64,000 bases of DNA, from positions 62,001 through 126,000 of the forward strand of contig DASVPO010000014.1 of the NCBI GenBank assembly GCA_036382855.1, in the 5' to 3' direction. Position numbers and translations under genes: made by a program. Shown here piece by piece: positions 34,653-42,901 of this stretch. The notes below the pieces were generated by a model. The model made no database searches. It was not told the origin of the DNA and worked only from the letters and a program-made list of their open reading frames with translations. Positions within the stretch are counted from its first letter, which is position 1. Every line of letters begins with the position of its first letter. Source of the DNA: DASVTR01 sp036382855 (GTDB lineage Bacteria > Acidobacteriota > Blastocatellia > Pyrinomonadales > Pyrinomonadaceae).

Positions 34653-34722
34653 TGAGTAATGAGTGATGCGTTTAAAAAACTCTTTCTTTTCACTCATCAC
34701 TCATTACTCATCACTCATCACT
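34641..34722. repeat. TGATGAG-type heptad hairpin overlapping the greA stop
   Basis: AGTGATGAGTGATGAGTAAT (from 34641) pairs with CACTCATCACTCATTACTCA (from 34691), with TTTAAAAAACTC in the loop. The first 12 nt are the greA codons AGT-GAT-GAG-TGA. Confidence 0.92.
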
Positions 34723-34842
34723 TCTTTTCTTGACAACCTATTCGGCCCGTCCTTATGATGCCCTGTTTGATTGGGCGGCGTGGCGGGGAGAGTGTTTTGG
34801 CGGTTTGCGGGGTTCGCGTTCTCGAAGGAGAAAGAGTAAAAG

Positions 34843-35571
34843 GTGTTCGGGGCAAGTATTGGACGCGGAGCGCAGCGAATCATCAGCGCAATGGTGCGCT
34901 GGCTGGCCTATGGACGCATCAACCCAAACTTTCTGACCGTCACGGGCGTTGCCATCAACGTCGGCTGCGGCCTCCTGTTCGGCTACGGAGAATTCTTCTG
35001 GGCCGGTATTATCCTGATAGTTGCCAATCTCTTTGACATGCTCGACGGGCAGGTCGCACGCCTTTCGGGCCGCGTGACGCGCTTCGGCGGCTTTCTGGAT
35101 TCCTCGCTCGACCGTCTCTCAGACATGGTGGTCTTCGTCGGCCTGATGGTCTTCTACGCGCGCGACACGCAATTTCATTCAACGCTCAACGTCTTTCTGA
35201 CTGGTGCAGCTTTGATGGGCTCTGTGATGGTCAGCTATAGCAGCGCGCGGGCCGAGAGCTTGATTCCGAAATGTGATGTGGGTTTCCTGCGACGGCCCGA
35301 ACGCGTTGTCCTCCTGATTATCGGCGCGCTGACGACGCATCCCTCGTCGCAGAATGTTTTCCTGAACCGCATGCCCGCCGTGCTCTGGATTCTGGCCGTC
35401 GGTTCTTACTGGACGTTTGCGCACCGCATGTTCTACACGTGGCGCGAGGTTAATAAGGCGGACGAAGAGCATGCGCGCTCGGCAGCCGAAAAGGCTGTGG
35501 CTGCATCTAATGCCGGGCCAGAAAAACGCTCCGAGCCGGAGTTTGCCGGTAACGTCGGTGCGACGCGCTAA
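34843..35571 (+). CDS. CDP-alcohol phosphatidyltransferase family protein
   Basis: This 242-residue membrane protein holds the complete family motif D-x2-DG-x2-AR-x8-G-x3-D-x3-D (Asp65, Asp68, Gly69, Ala72, Arg73, Gly82, Asp86, Asp90; FDMLDGQVARLSG). About five further hydrophobic helices follow, then a charged tail. Such enzymes move a phosphoalcohol from a CDP-lipid to glycerol phosphate, inositol phosphate, serine or similar; the acceptor cannot be told from sequence. It starts at GTG 34843 with AAGGAG 13 nt upstream. Confidence 0.87.
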   Translation: MFGASIGRGAQRIISAMVRWLAYGRINPNFLTVTGVAINVGCGLLFGYGEFFWAGIILIVANLFDMLDGQVARLSGRVTRFGGFLDSSLDRLSDMVVFVGLMVFYARDTQFHSTLNVFLTGAALMGSVMVSYSSARAESLIPKCDVGFLRRPERVVLLIIGALTTHPSSQNVFLNRMPAVLWILAVGSYWTFAHRMFYTWREVNKADEEHARSAAEKAVAASNAGPEKRSEPEFAGNVGATR

Positions 35572-35630
35572 TTGACTCGCGGCCATTTGAAGTTTTTTGG
35601 CTGTTTCCCCATTTTAAGAGGTACACAATC

Positions 35631-36542
35631 TTGACTGTCTGCCCCTGCTGCGGTTTTAGGTTCGAAGGCGATTTACACGACGGTTGCAAAGCCTGCGGCG
35701 CACGCGCCATCGGCGCTCCCCTCGCTCCGCCTGAACGCGAACTCCCCTTCTACGGGCGTGCGCTCTTTGTCGGCACGCTCGGCGCTCTCCTTCTCAGCAC
35801 CTTTCTCACGAGCACCATCATCGCTCTCTTCGAGCGCGTTCCCTTTGCGCTGGATTTCTGGTCGTTTGTCGGCGCAGCAGAGACGGCTGCGTGGCGTCTG
35901 AAATGGGTTGGCTTGCCGCTGGCGCTGCTTTCGCTCTGGATGGGCTTGCGCATCTGCGCCAGCATCCGTCGCGAGCCAGTGCGTTTTGCCGGTCGTCGCT
36001 TCGCGCATGGCGGGCTGGCAGCGCTCTTGCTGGTCGTCGTGATGCTGATGACCTTCATCGGGAGAAGCGTGCCGGAGCGTTTGCGGCAGCGACAGCGCGG
36101 AATCGAAGCCGGACTGCAAGCGCGGCTCTGGACGTTCCAGCGTGCGCAGCTTGAATACCGCCAGCGCTTCGGGACGTATCCGGCCGACGTGAAAGATTTG
36201 CGCGACCGCCTGCCTGACCCCGACGGCTCGATTGCCGCCGCCGTCAACGGGCTTGATTCAAACCACTACCGGCCGAGCGTTGACCTTGCGGCCTTGCCGT
36301 CCAAGCCCAAGTCGCGGCAGTTGCGCGGCGCGGCTCTGCGTAAGTCTTCAGCCAGCACGGACGACGCGCCGACCGAAAGCATCTCTTTCACCAACTACGA
36401 ACTCCGTCTGCCCGGCGACGATAAGAAGCTCAACACTGAAGACGACTGGATTATGCGCGACGGGCTGGTCATTAAACCCACGACGGCCCTTGACCAGACT
36501 CGCCCGCTTCTTTACTGGGGCGACGAGGGCAAGACGCCCTAA
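35631..36542 (+). CDS. Zinc-ribbon membrane protein with pilin-like C-terminal segment
   Basis: This 303-residue protein starts at TTG 35631 with a zinc ribbon (CPCCGFRFEGDLHDGCKACG). It continues with three to four hydrophobic segments between residues 40 and 145. The C-terminal part (RLWTFQRAQLEYRQRFGTYP; FTNYELRLPGDDKKLNTEDD) resembles the helix and beta region of type II secretion pseudopilins, with a GDD/NTEDDW calcium-site-like stretch. Function unknown. It is followed 18 nt later by a small DUF3592-like gene. Confidence 0.65.
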   Translation: MTVCPCCGFRFEGDLHDGCKACGARAIGAPLAPPERELPFYGRALFVGTLGALLLSTFLTSTIIALFERVPFALDFWSFVGAAETAAWRLKWVGLPLALLSLWMGLRICASIRREPVRFAGRRFAHGGLAALLLVVVMLMTFIGRSVPERLRQRQRGIEAGLQARLWTFQRAQLEYRQRFGTYPADVKDLRDRLPDPDGSIAAAVNGLDSNHYRPSVDLAALPSKPKSRQLRGAALRKSSASTDDAPTESISFTNYELRLPGDDKKLNTEDDWIMRDGLVIKPTTALDQTRPLLYWGDEGKTP

Positions 36543-36560
36543 CGAATTTCCTTCACACTG

Positions 36561-36854
36561 ATGTCGTTTCTCGAACGCTTTCGTCGTCAGAAAGAAGACC
36601 CTGAGATGAAGCGGCGCGCGCGCCTGCTCCGCACCGGGCGCATCGCCGAAGGCTCTGTTCTGGACGTTCAGGCAGACGCCGCTTCAGGCGCTATCAAACA
36701 GATTTTCTATAGCTACACTGTCAACGGCGTCGAATATGAATCGTCGCAATCGCTCGACGCCGCGCAGCAACAACGCTCTGAAGATTACACGCCCGACGCA
36801 CGCATTACTGTTCGCTACGACCCGCACCAGCCAGCCAACTCAGTCGTCGTCTAA
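36561..36854 (+). CDS. DUF3592-like small protein
   Basis: This 97-residue protein has a basic N-terminus, then RTGRIAEGSVLDVQ, YSYTVNGVEYESSQ and ITVRYDPHQPANSVV. Together these give the DUF3592 strand pattern ending in a YDP-x-NP/S motif. The membrane helices often found in this family are missing. It is probably co-transcribed with the preceding zinc-ribbon gene. Confidence 0.65.
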   Translation: MSFLERFRRQKEDPEMKRRARLLRTGRIAEGSVLDVQADAASGAIKQIFYSYTVNGVEYESSQSLDAAQQQRSEDYTPDARITVRYDPHQPANSVVV

Positions 36855-36959
36855 AAACCGCCCGCGGCCGGTTGTCCCTCAAAGCTTATCTGTGCTCTAC
36901 TTTCGAGCGGCAAGATAAACATCAAGAACAAAGGGCAAGCTGCTCCTGACGACCGACGC

Positions 36960-38501
36960 ATGTTCAAAAAAATCCTGATTGCCAACCGTGGCGAGATCGC
37001 GCTGCGTATAATTCGCGCCTGCCGCGACCTTAACATCTCTCCCGTCGCCGTCTTCTCGGAGACGGACGCGGGCGCGCTCCACGTCCGCCTTGCCGACGAG
37101 GCTTACGAGGTCGGCGCTCCTCCCTCCGTAGAGAGCTACCTGCGCATTGACCGTATTATTGAGGCCGCGCGACGTAGCGGCGCGGAAGCGATTCATCCCG
37201 GCTACGGCTTTCTCGCTGAAAACGCAAACTTCGCACGCGCCGTCAAAGAGGCAGGGCTTATCTTCATCGGGCCAACGCCCGAAGCGATGGAATTGATGGG
37301 CACGAAGACGAGCGCGCGTCGTGTTGCGATAGAGGCAGGCGTGCCGGTCGTGCCGGGCACAACCGAGCCGCTCTCTTCATATGATGAGGCGCGCGAAGTG
37401 TCTGCGAGTTTCGGTTATCCTGTGATGCTGAAGGCTTCGGCTGGCGGAGGCGGCAAGGGCATGCGTCTCGTCGCTTCGGAGGCAGAGTTGCGCTCCGCCT
37501 TCGAGACGGCGCAATCGGAAGCGGCCGCTTCCTTCGGCAACCCTGAGGTCTATCTCGAAAAGGCCATCGAGCGCCCGCGCCACATCGAAATACAGATCTT
37601 CTCTGACCAGCACGGAAATCATGTTCACCTGGGCGAGCGCGAGTGTTCAATCCAGCGTCGCCACCAGAAAGTGATAGAAGAATGCCCATCTCCGATTAAC
37701 GACGCGAGTTTGCGCGAGCGTATGGGCACGGCCGCAACGAGCGCCGCACGCGCCGTCGGCTATACGGGCGCGGGCACTGTCGAATTTCTGGTCGCGGACG
37801 ACACGCGCGACTTCTATTTCCTTGAGATGAACACGCGGCTTCAGGTAGAGCATCCTGTGACGGAGTTGGTGACGGGCATTGACCTCGTGCGTGAGCAGAT
37901 TATGGTGGCGAGCGGGAAGGCGCTCTCGTTCACGCAGGCGGATGTCCGTTGGATGGGCCACGCCATCGAGTGCCGCGTTTATGCAGAAGACCCTGAGAAC
38001 AACTTCCTGCCTTCGCCCGGCCGGATCAAGCAACTGCGTGTCCCGGCAGGGCCGGGCATACGCGACGACAGCGGCGTTGACCACGAGACGGAAGTTTCCA
38101 TCTATTACGACCCTATGATTTCAAAGCTCGCGGCCTGGGGACGCACGCGCCTTGAAGCGATTGACCGCCTGCGCCGCGCTCTTGACGAATACACGGTCGG
38201 CGGCATCAAGACCACGCTCCCCTTCTTCCGCGAAATCGTCCGCGACGCGGAATTCATCGAAGGCCATCTCGACACGGGCTTCATCGAACGTTTCTTTGAA
38301 CGCCGCACGACTGGTTCAGACAGCACACCCGCAACAGACGCAAGCGACGGAGAAACAGTTGAGAGCGACATAGCCATCATCGCCGCCGCCCTCGACTATG
38401 CTTTAAGACAAAAGACTGCGACAGCCAGTTCGCCACGACTCGAACAGGAACAGAGCCGCTGGCGGCTGGCCGGTCGCGCAGCCTTGCAGAGAAGAAACTA
38501 A
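36960..38501 (+). CDS. accC: Biotin carboxylase subunit of acyl-CoA carboxylase
   Basis: This 513-residue ATP-grasp enzyme has FKKILIANRGEIALRIIRA, IHPGYGFLAENANFA, the Gly-rich ATP loop SAGGGGKGMR, ERECSIQRRHQKVIEE and EMNTRLQVEHPVTE. It carboxylates biotin on the carrier encoded just downstream. AccC proteins serve acetyl-, propionyl- or methylcrotonyl-CoA carboxylases. The roughly 60-residue C-terminal extension beyond the AccC core is more typical of propionyl/methylcrotonyl-type subunits. No carboxyltransferase gene is in the window. Confidence 0.93.
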   Translation: MFKKILIANRGEIALRIIRACRDLNISPVAVFSETDAGALHVRLADEAYEVGAPPSVESYLRIDRIIEAARRSGAEAIHPGYGFLAENANFARAVKEAGLIFIGPTPEAMELMGTKTSARRVAIEAGVPVVPGTTEPLSSYDEAREVSASFGYPVMLKASAGGGGKGMRLVASEAELRSAFETAQSEAAASFGNPEVYLEKAIERPRHIEIQIFSDQHGNHVHLGERECSIQRRHQKVIEECPSPINDASLRERMGTAATSAARAVGYTGAGTVEFLVADDTRDFYFLEMNTRLQVEHPVTELVTGIDLVREQIMVASGKALSFTQADVRWMGHAIECRVYAEDPENNFLPSPGRIKQLRVPAGPGIRDDSGVDHETEVSIYYDPMISKLAAWGRTRLEAIDRLRRALDEYTVGGIKTTLPFFREIVRDAEFIEGHLDTGFIERFFERRTTGSDSTPATDASDGETVESDIAIIAAALDYALRQKTATASSPRLEQEQSRWRLAGRAALQRRN

Positions 38502-38564
38502 ATGCCCTGTGACGGATGTTAGTGAAAACTAAAAAGACTAATAGACGGCATCCGTCTAGGGCAT
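38502..38564. repeat. Inverted repeat between biotin carboxylase and carrier genes
   Basis: ATGCCCTGTGACGGATG (38502-38518) pairs with CATCCGTCTAGGGCAT (38549-38564) with one small bulge. The loop contains GTGAAAACTAAAAAG, similar to other elements here, but 7-nt periodicity is not evident. Confidence 0.7.
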
Positions 38565-38571
38565 CCTGCTT

Positions 38572-39081
38572 ATGAAACTAACAGCGGAAATTGACGGCGA
38601 GAGCCGAGAGCTAAAGCTCAAGCGTGAAGGCGTTCGTGTCTTCGCGGAAGTTGACGGGCGCAGCTACGAAATCGAGGCGCGTTCTTCAGCGCCGGGCGCT
38701 CACCTTTTGCTTGTGGCGGGCCGCGTCTACGAGTGCCGGATAGATGATGTGGACACTGGCGGTCGTGAGCCAATCGAAGTGCACATCGGCAGCCGCGCCT
38801 TCATGGTCAACCTAGTTGACCCGCGACGCCTGCGCGGCCGCCAGAGTGCGGGCGCTCAGGCAGACGGGACGGTTCAACTCGTTGCGTCCATGCCCGGCAA
38901 GATTGTCCGCGTGCTCGTCGAGCAGGGCGCGCAGGTTGCGGCGGGCGATTCCATAGTCGTCGTCGAAGCGATGAAGATGCAGAACGAAATGAAATCGCCC
39001 CGCGCCGGAACAGTGACAACGCTGCACGCACAGGCAGGCGCAACCGTCAACGCGGGCGAGGTGCTGGCAGTTATCGAATGA
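38572..39081 (+). CDS. Biotin carboxyl carrier protein
   Basis: This 169-residue protein ends in a biotinyl domain with the acceptor motif VVEAMKMQNE (Lys135). The N-terminal 100 residues are beta-rich (LTAEIDGESRELKLKREGVR), as in carriers of propionyl-CoA-type carboxylases. It works with the biotin carboxylase encoded 70 nt upstream. The carboxyltransferase subunit is elsewhere. Confidence 0.92.
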   Translation: MKLTAEIDGESRELKLKREGVRVFAEVDGRSYEIEARSSAPGAHLLLVAGRVYECRIDDVDTGGREPIEVHIGSRAFMVNLVDPRRLRGRQSAGAQADGTVQLVASMPGKIVRVLVEQGAQVAAGDSIVVVEAMKMQNEMKSPRAGTVTTLHAQAGATVNAGEVLAVIE

Positions 39082-39098
39082 AGCGCTTTAGTTGTTTG

Positions 39099-39128
39099 CT
39101 CATTTCTTCAACGACCTAAAGAAATGAG
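39099..39128. terminator. Hairpin between carrier gene and convergent methyltransferase
   Basis: CTCATTTCTT and AAGAAATGAG form a 10-bp perfect stem with a 10-nt loop, 18 nt after the carrier stop. It lies between converging genes and could serve both. Confidence 0.55.
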
Positions 39129-39129
39129 T

Positions 39130-39810
39130 TCACAAAAGCCATAGCCCTAAAGATTTATCGGAGTAAAGACCTTCCATTTCCGTACAGTCTTCATTGATGA
39201 GTTTCAATGGGAGGGGAAAGTTAAAAGGTGCAGCCTGTAGATTGACTGGTCGAAATCCGCCCGTAAACTCAAGGTCTTTATTCGTGCGAGTGGGGAAGGT
39301 GGTCGTTAGCAGGTATTTAGAGCCGCTTTTTTTGAAGTTTTCGATGGCCCGGAAGATGTCTTTGAACCGTAGATGGATGAATAGATCGCGGCAGAGAATT
39401 AAATCCACCAATGGCAACTCATCCTCAATAATATTTCGGACAATGAATTGCCTACCCTCGCTACCATACTTCTCTATGTTCTGCTGGATGAGTTGGGGCA
39501 CGATGTCCGCGCCAACGTAACGCTCAAGGGGCAGACGTGTCTGACTCATCCAGTGATAATCTCCACAGGGAGCATCGAGCATTCTGGTCACATGCAGTTC
39601 AACTAACAGTTTGGGAAGTGCTTCGCGTAGTTTTTCCGTTTGCTCAATAGTTGAGCCTGTACCTGAAACGCTTTCGTTGCTATTCCAGATGTTTCGCTCG
39701 TAAGCCTGTATGAAAACGCTTTGTGGATTCCTGAATCTATGTCTGAGCCTGTAAAGCTTTCCTAGCGGGCTACGGCTGATAAATTGACGGATTGTTGATG
39801 AGGACTTCAT
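39130..39810 (-). CDS. Class I SAM-dependent methyltransferase, low GC
   Basis: This 226-residue protein has a Rossmann methyltransferase core: MLDAPCGDYHWM (motif I with D-x-P-C-G-D), YVGADIVPQLI, FIVRNII and LILCRDLFIHL. The sequence is visibly richer in A/T than its neighbours, with codons unlike them, which suggests transfer. I chose ATG 39808-39810; a TTG 20 codons upstream is possible. The substrate is unknown; similar proteins occur in glycan gene clusters. Confidence 0.75.
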   Translation of the reverse strand: MKSSSTIRQFISRSPLGKLYRLRHRFRNPQSVFIQAYERNIWNSNESVSGTGSTIEQTEKLREALPKLLVELHVTRMLDAPCGDYHWMSQTRLPLERYVGADIVPQLIQQNIEKYGSEGRQFIVRNIIEDELPLVDLILCRDLFIHLRFKDIFRAIENFKKSGSKYLLTTTFPTRTNKDLEFTGGFRPVNLQAAPFNFPLPLKLINEDCTEMEGLYSDKSLGLWLL

Positions 39811-39963
39811 AAGGATTACTCTCAAACCATCTTCCGGCGATAGCTTATTCAGATTAGAGTGGTGATGCAAGGGCAGGATTTATATTGACCTGGTCAAAAC
39901 AGGATTCCGTGCATTATCGTGTTTCGATATGCTTGATTATTGTGTTCGCACGCAAATCAATCA

Positions 39964-40698
39964 ATGAATGAGCCGATGAATCAACCGGCAGACCTGCGCG
40001 TTATTCTCTGGGATATTGACGGCACGCTCATTCGCTCAGAACGCGCGGAGGCTTTTAAGGACTACACGATTCCCGTGCTCGAAGGCGTCTTCGGGACGGC
40101 GGGCCGACTGCGGGAGATGAAGGTCTCCGGCATGACGGACTTGCAGATTGTCGTCGAGGCTTTACGCGATGAGGGCTTCACGCCCGAGCAAATTCGCGGA
40201 CGAATTGAAGACCTGCGCGCGTCCTACATGCAGGAGTTGAAGCGTTATACCGAAAACGGTGGTGGTCTGTTTTACCTGCTGCCGGGCGCGCGTGAGGCGC
40301 TTGAAGCAGCGAGCGTGCATCCGCGTTACAGGTCTGCTTTGCTGACAGGCAATATCGAACCGGCCGCGCATTTGAAGATGCAACTGGTCGGCCTCTCTTC
40401 CTTCTTCACACTTCCCGGCGCTTTCGGTGACGACTCACACGACCGACGCGATTTGCCCGCGTTGGCCCAGGCGCGCATCAACCGTCATCTGGGCTTATCG
40501 CTGAGGCCATCGCAGTTCATCGTCGTCGGTGATACGCCCAACGATATTGCATGCGCGCGTCACTTCGGAGCGCGTGCCATCGCCGTCGGAACCGGCCGCA
40601 TGTACGGCCTTGAAGCCCCGCGCCCCTTCAAACCTGACGCGCTCCTGCCAGACCTCTCCGATACGGAGTTGTTGCTGCGAACCCTTGCCGGACTTTAA
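39964..40698 (+). CDS. HAD-superfamily hydrolase (phosphoglycolate phosphatase-like)
   Basis: This roughly 244-residue HAD enzyme has motif I LWDIDGTLIRS, a helical cap, ALLTGN as motif II, and VVGDTPNDIACARHFG as motifs III/IV. The TGNIEP and SFGDDSHDR-like AFGDDSHDRRDL stretches are typical of a phosphoglycolate-phosphatase-like subgroup. I chose ATG 39964; ATG 39976 is also possible. It is the second Gph-like gene of the window and is not closely similar to the one at 30329. Confidence 0.85.
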   Translation: MNEPMNQPADLRVILWDIDGTLIRSERAEAFKDYTIPVLEGVFGTAGRLREMKVSGMTDLQIVVEALRDEGFTPEQIRGRIEDLRASYMQELKRYTENGGGLFYLLPGAREALEAASVHPRYRSALLTGNIEPAAHLKMQLVGLSSFFTLPGAFGDDSHDRRDLPALAQARINRHLGLSLRPSQFIVVGDTPNDIACARHFGARAIAVGTGRMYGLEAPRPFKPDALLPDLSDTELLLRTLAGL

Positions 40699-40724
40699 AA
40701 GTTTAACTGTAAACGCTTGCCGGT

Positions 40725-42821
40725 TCAGGAGCGGTGGAAGTTTTTTTCGATGTCGCATATCGCGAGGCGGAGGATAACTGAGCGACCGTGTGGGCAGGTG
40801 GTCGGCGAAGATGTGAGAAGCAGGCGGTCAATCAGCCAGCGCATCTTCTCTGTGGAGAGCGGCGTGTTGGCTTTCAGGGCAGCGCCGCAGGCCAGGCGCG
40901 CGGCAATTCGCTCGTGCAGGGTGGCACGCGCAGCGCCCCGTTTTTCCGCTTCAATCGTGTCCAGAATTTCCGCGAGCATGCTGCGCGCTTCGTGTGCAGG
41001 CAAATCTGCGGGCACGGCCCTGATGGCTACTGTTCGACCCGAAAGGCGCATCAGGCCGAAGCCGTAAGCCTCAAGCTCTGCGGCGACTCCTTCGAAGACC
41101 GAGACCTGCGCAGGCGATAAATCGAATGTCTCAGGCATCAACAAATTTTGGGATTCAGGGCGGCGTTCACGCTCAAGATACTTTTCAAACAGGATACGCT
41201 CGTGCGCTATGTGCTGGTCTATGAGCAGCAATCCTTCGTCATCCGTCGCGATGATGAAGCTGTCGGCCAGTTGTCCGAGCGGGCGAATATTCGATGAGAG
41301 GGCGGCGATTGGAACTTCGCGCACGAGACCTGCCGCCGAAGCGAGCGGTGGAAGCTGTGCTACGGCGTCAGTCGTTGCTTCTTCCAACGACTCGCGCGGC
41401 GGGGGCGCAGCTTGAGAGGATTGTCCGGCTGCGGATTCCTGAGTTGGAGTTTCAACGTCTGCAACTGTTCCGTCTTTCACCAGACGCACGTTCGCATGGC
41501 GCATAATCGCGTCGAGGTCTCGCGCGGTCTCGCCTCTTTCGTGGACAGGTTGCTCCGGCTCCATCGTCCACAAATCTTCCTCATCGGGCGGCGTGAAGCC
41601 AAACTCAATGCTTCCCTGCCGTCCGGGCGGAATCAATTCCTGCGTCACATCCATTTGAGCAGCAGCAGGAGGCGCAGCGTCTTCTTCGACTGCGCGCTGT
41701 AGCACGCGCTCGTCGTTCTCAGTTGGTCGTTTATGCGCGGGCGCTTCGCTTGTAGTTTCAGAGCCTTCGTGCGCTTCATCGCGTGCCTGCGCTGCGGTCT
41801 CATCTGCTGCCGCGCTGCCGCGCACGTAGCCCGCGCTGCTCAGAGCGCCGCGCACGGCTTCGCGCACAGCATCGCTAACCGCCGCCATACGACGGAAACG
41901 CACCTCTGTCTTGGCCGGGTGAACGTTGACATCCACCTCCGCGAGCGGCACGTCCAGAAAGAGCAGCGCTGCCGGATACGTCCCATGCGGCAACACAGCG
42001 CGGTAGCCTTCCGAAAGAGCACGACTAATCAAGCGGTCGCGCACGTAGCGCCCGTTGATGAAAAGATACTGCGCATCGCGCGACGTGCGACGCGTCGCGG
42101 GCGAAGAAACAAACCCGCGCACGCGCGCCACATGCTCCAGCCCGCCGTTAACCTCCAACAGACCTTCCAGAAAATCCGCACCGAAGATTTGATAGGCACG
42201 CTCTCTTAAATCCGCTGCGGGTGATGCGCGCAGAACTTCCCGTCCGTTGTTTGTCAGGGTGAAAGCAATTTCTGGGTGCGCGAGCGCGTAGTGCGTGACG
42301 AGGTTGGTCAGGTGAAAACTCTCTGTGGCTTCGGAGCGCAGGAATTTTCGCCGCGCCGGAACGTTGAAGAAAAGGTCGCGCACGTTGATGGTCGTGCCCT
42401 TCGGGTGTGCCGCGTCCTTCACGTCGCGCATCCGCCCACCCTCTATGAGAACGCGTGTCGCAGCGGCCGCTCCGGCCGTCTTCGTCACCAGTTCGACGCG
42501 CGCCACAGACGCGATTGAAGCCAGCGCTTCGCCTCTGAAGCCCAGTGTTTTGATCGCATTGAGGTCTTCAGCGCTTGTTATCTTCGAGGTCGCATGACGC
42601 TCGAAGGCAAGGAGCGCGTCGTCCTGCGTCATGCCCTCGCCGTCGTCCGCCACGCGCAGGAGGCGTCGGCCGCCCGCCTCCACGTCAACCTGTATCCGTC
42701 GCGCTCCGGCATCAATAGAATTTTCCACCAACTCCTTCGCCACCGAAGCCGGACGCTCGACCACCTCGCCGGCGGCAATCTGGTTTGCGAGTTGGTCAGA
42801 GAGGACGCGGATTTTAGTCAT
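40725..42821 (-). CDS. mutL: DNA mismatch repair protein MutL, endonuclease type
   Basis: This 698-residue protein has the GHKL ATPase motifs ELVENSIDAGA, DDGEGM and TLGFRGEAL, a long acidic/Gln-rich linker (about 345-500), and a C-terminal dimerisation domain. It retains the nicking-site motif DQHIAHERILFE together with ACGAALKAN and the closing CPHGRS, so it should be a nicking MutL of the kind found in bacteria without MutH. mutS is not in the window. ATG 42819-42821 is preceded by a T/C-rich 7-nt repeat, not a normal ribosome-binding site. Confidence 0.95.
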   Translation of the reverse strand: MTKIRVLSDQLANQIAAGEVVERPASVAKELVENSIDAGARRIQVDVEAGGRRLLRVADDGEGMTQDDALLAFERHATSKITSAEDLNAIKTLGFRGEALASIASVARVELVTKTAGAAAATRVLIEGGRMRDVKDAAHPKGTTINVRDLFFNVPARRKFLRSEATESFHLTNLVTHYALAHPEIAFTLTNNGREVLRASPAADLRERAYQIFGADFLEGLLEVNGGLEHVARVRGFVSSPATRRTSRDAQYLFINGRYVRDRLISRALSEGYRAVLPHGTYPAALLFLDVPLAEVDVNVHPAKTEVRFRRMAAVSDAVREAVRGALSSAGYVRGSAAADETAAQARDEAHEGSETTSEAPAHKRPTENDERVLQRAVEEDAAPPAAAQMDVTQELIPPGRQGSIEFGFTPPDEEDLWTMEPEQPVHERGETARDLDAIMRHANVRLVKDGTVADVETPTQESAAGQSSQAAPPPRESLEEATTDAVAQLPPLASAAGLVREVPIAALSSNIRPLGQLADSFIIATDDEGLLLIDQHIAHERILFEKYLERERRPESQNLLMPETFDLSPAQVSVFEGVAAELEAYGFGLMRLSGRTVAIRAVPADLPAHEARSMLAEILDTIEAEKRGAARATLHERIAARLACGAALKANTPLSTEKMRWLIDRLLLTSSPTTCPHGRSVILRLAICDIEKNFHRS

Positions 42822-42828
42822 ATGATAA

Positions 42829-42863
42829 GCAGCAGGTGGCAGGCAGAATGAGCAGCAGGCAGT
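42829..42863. repeat. Half heptad element upstream of mutL
   Basis: On the minus strand the units CTGCCTG-CTGCTCA-TTCTGCC-TGCCACC-TGCTGCT run up to 7 nt before the mutL ATG. A matching second arm is only vestigial, but GTGAAAACT adjoins it on the plus strand, as in the complete elements. Confidence 0.45.
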
Positions 42864-42901
42864 GAAAACTAAACGGAAGCTTTTGAACGCTTATTGCTGA
42901 C

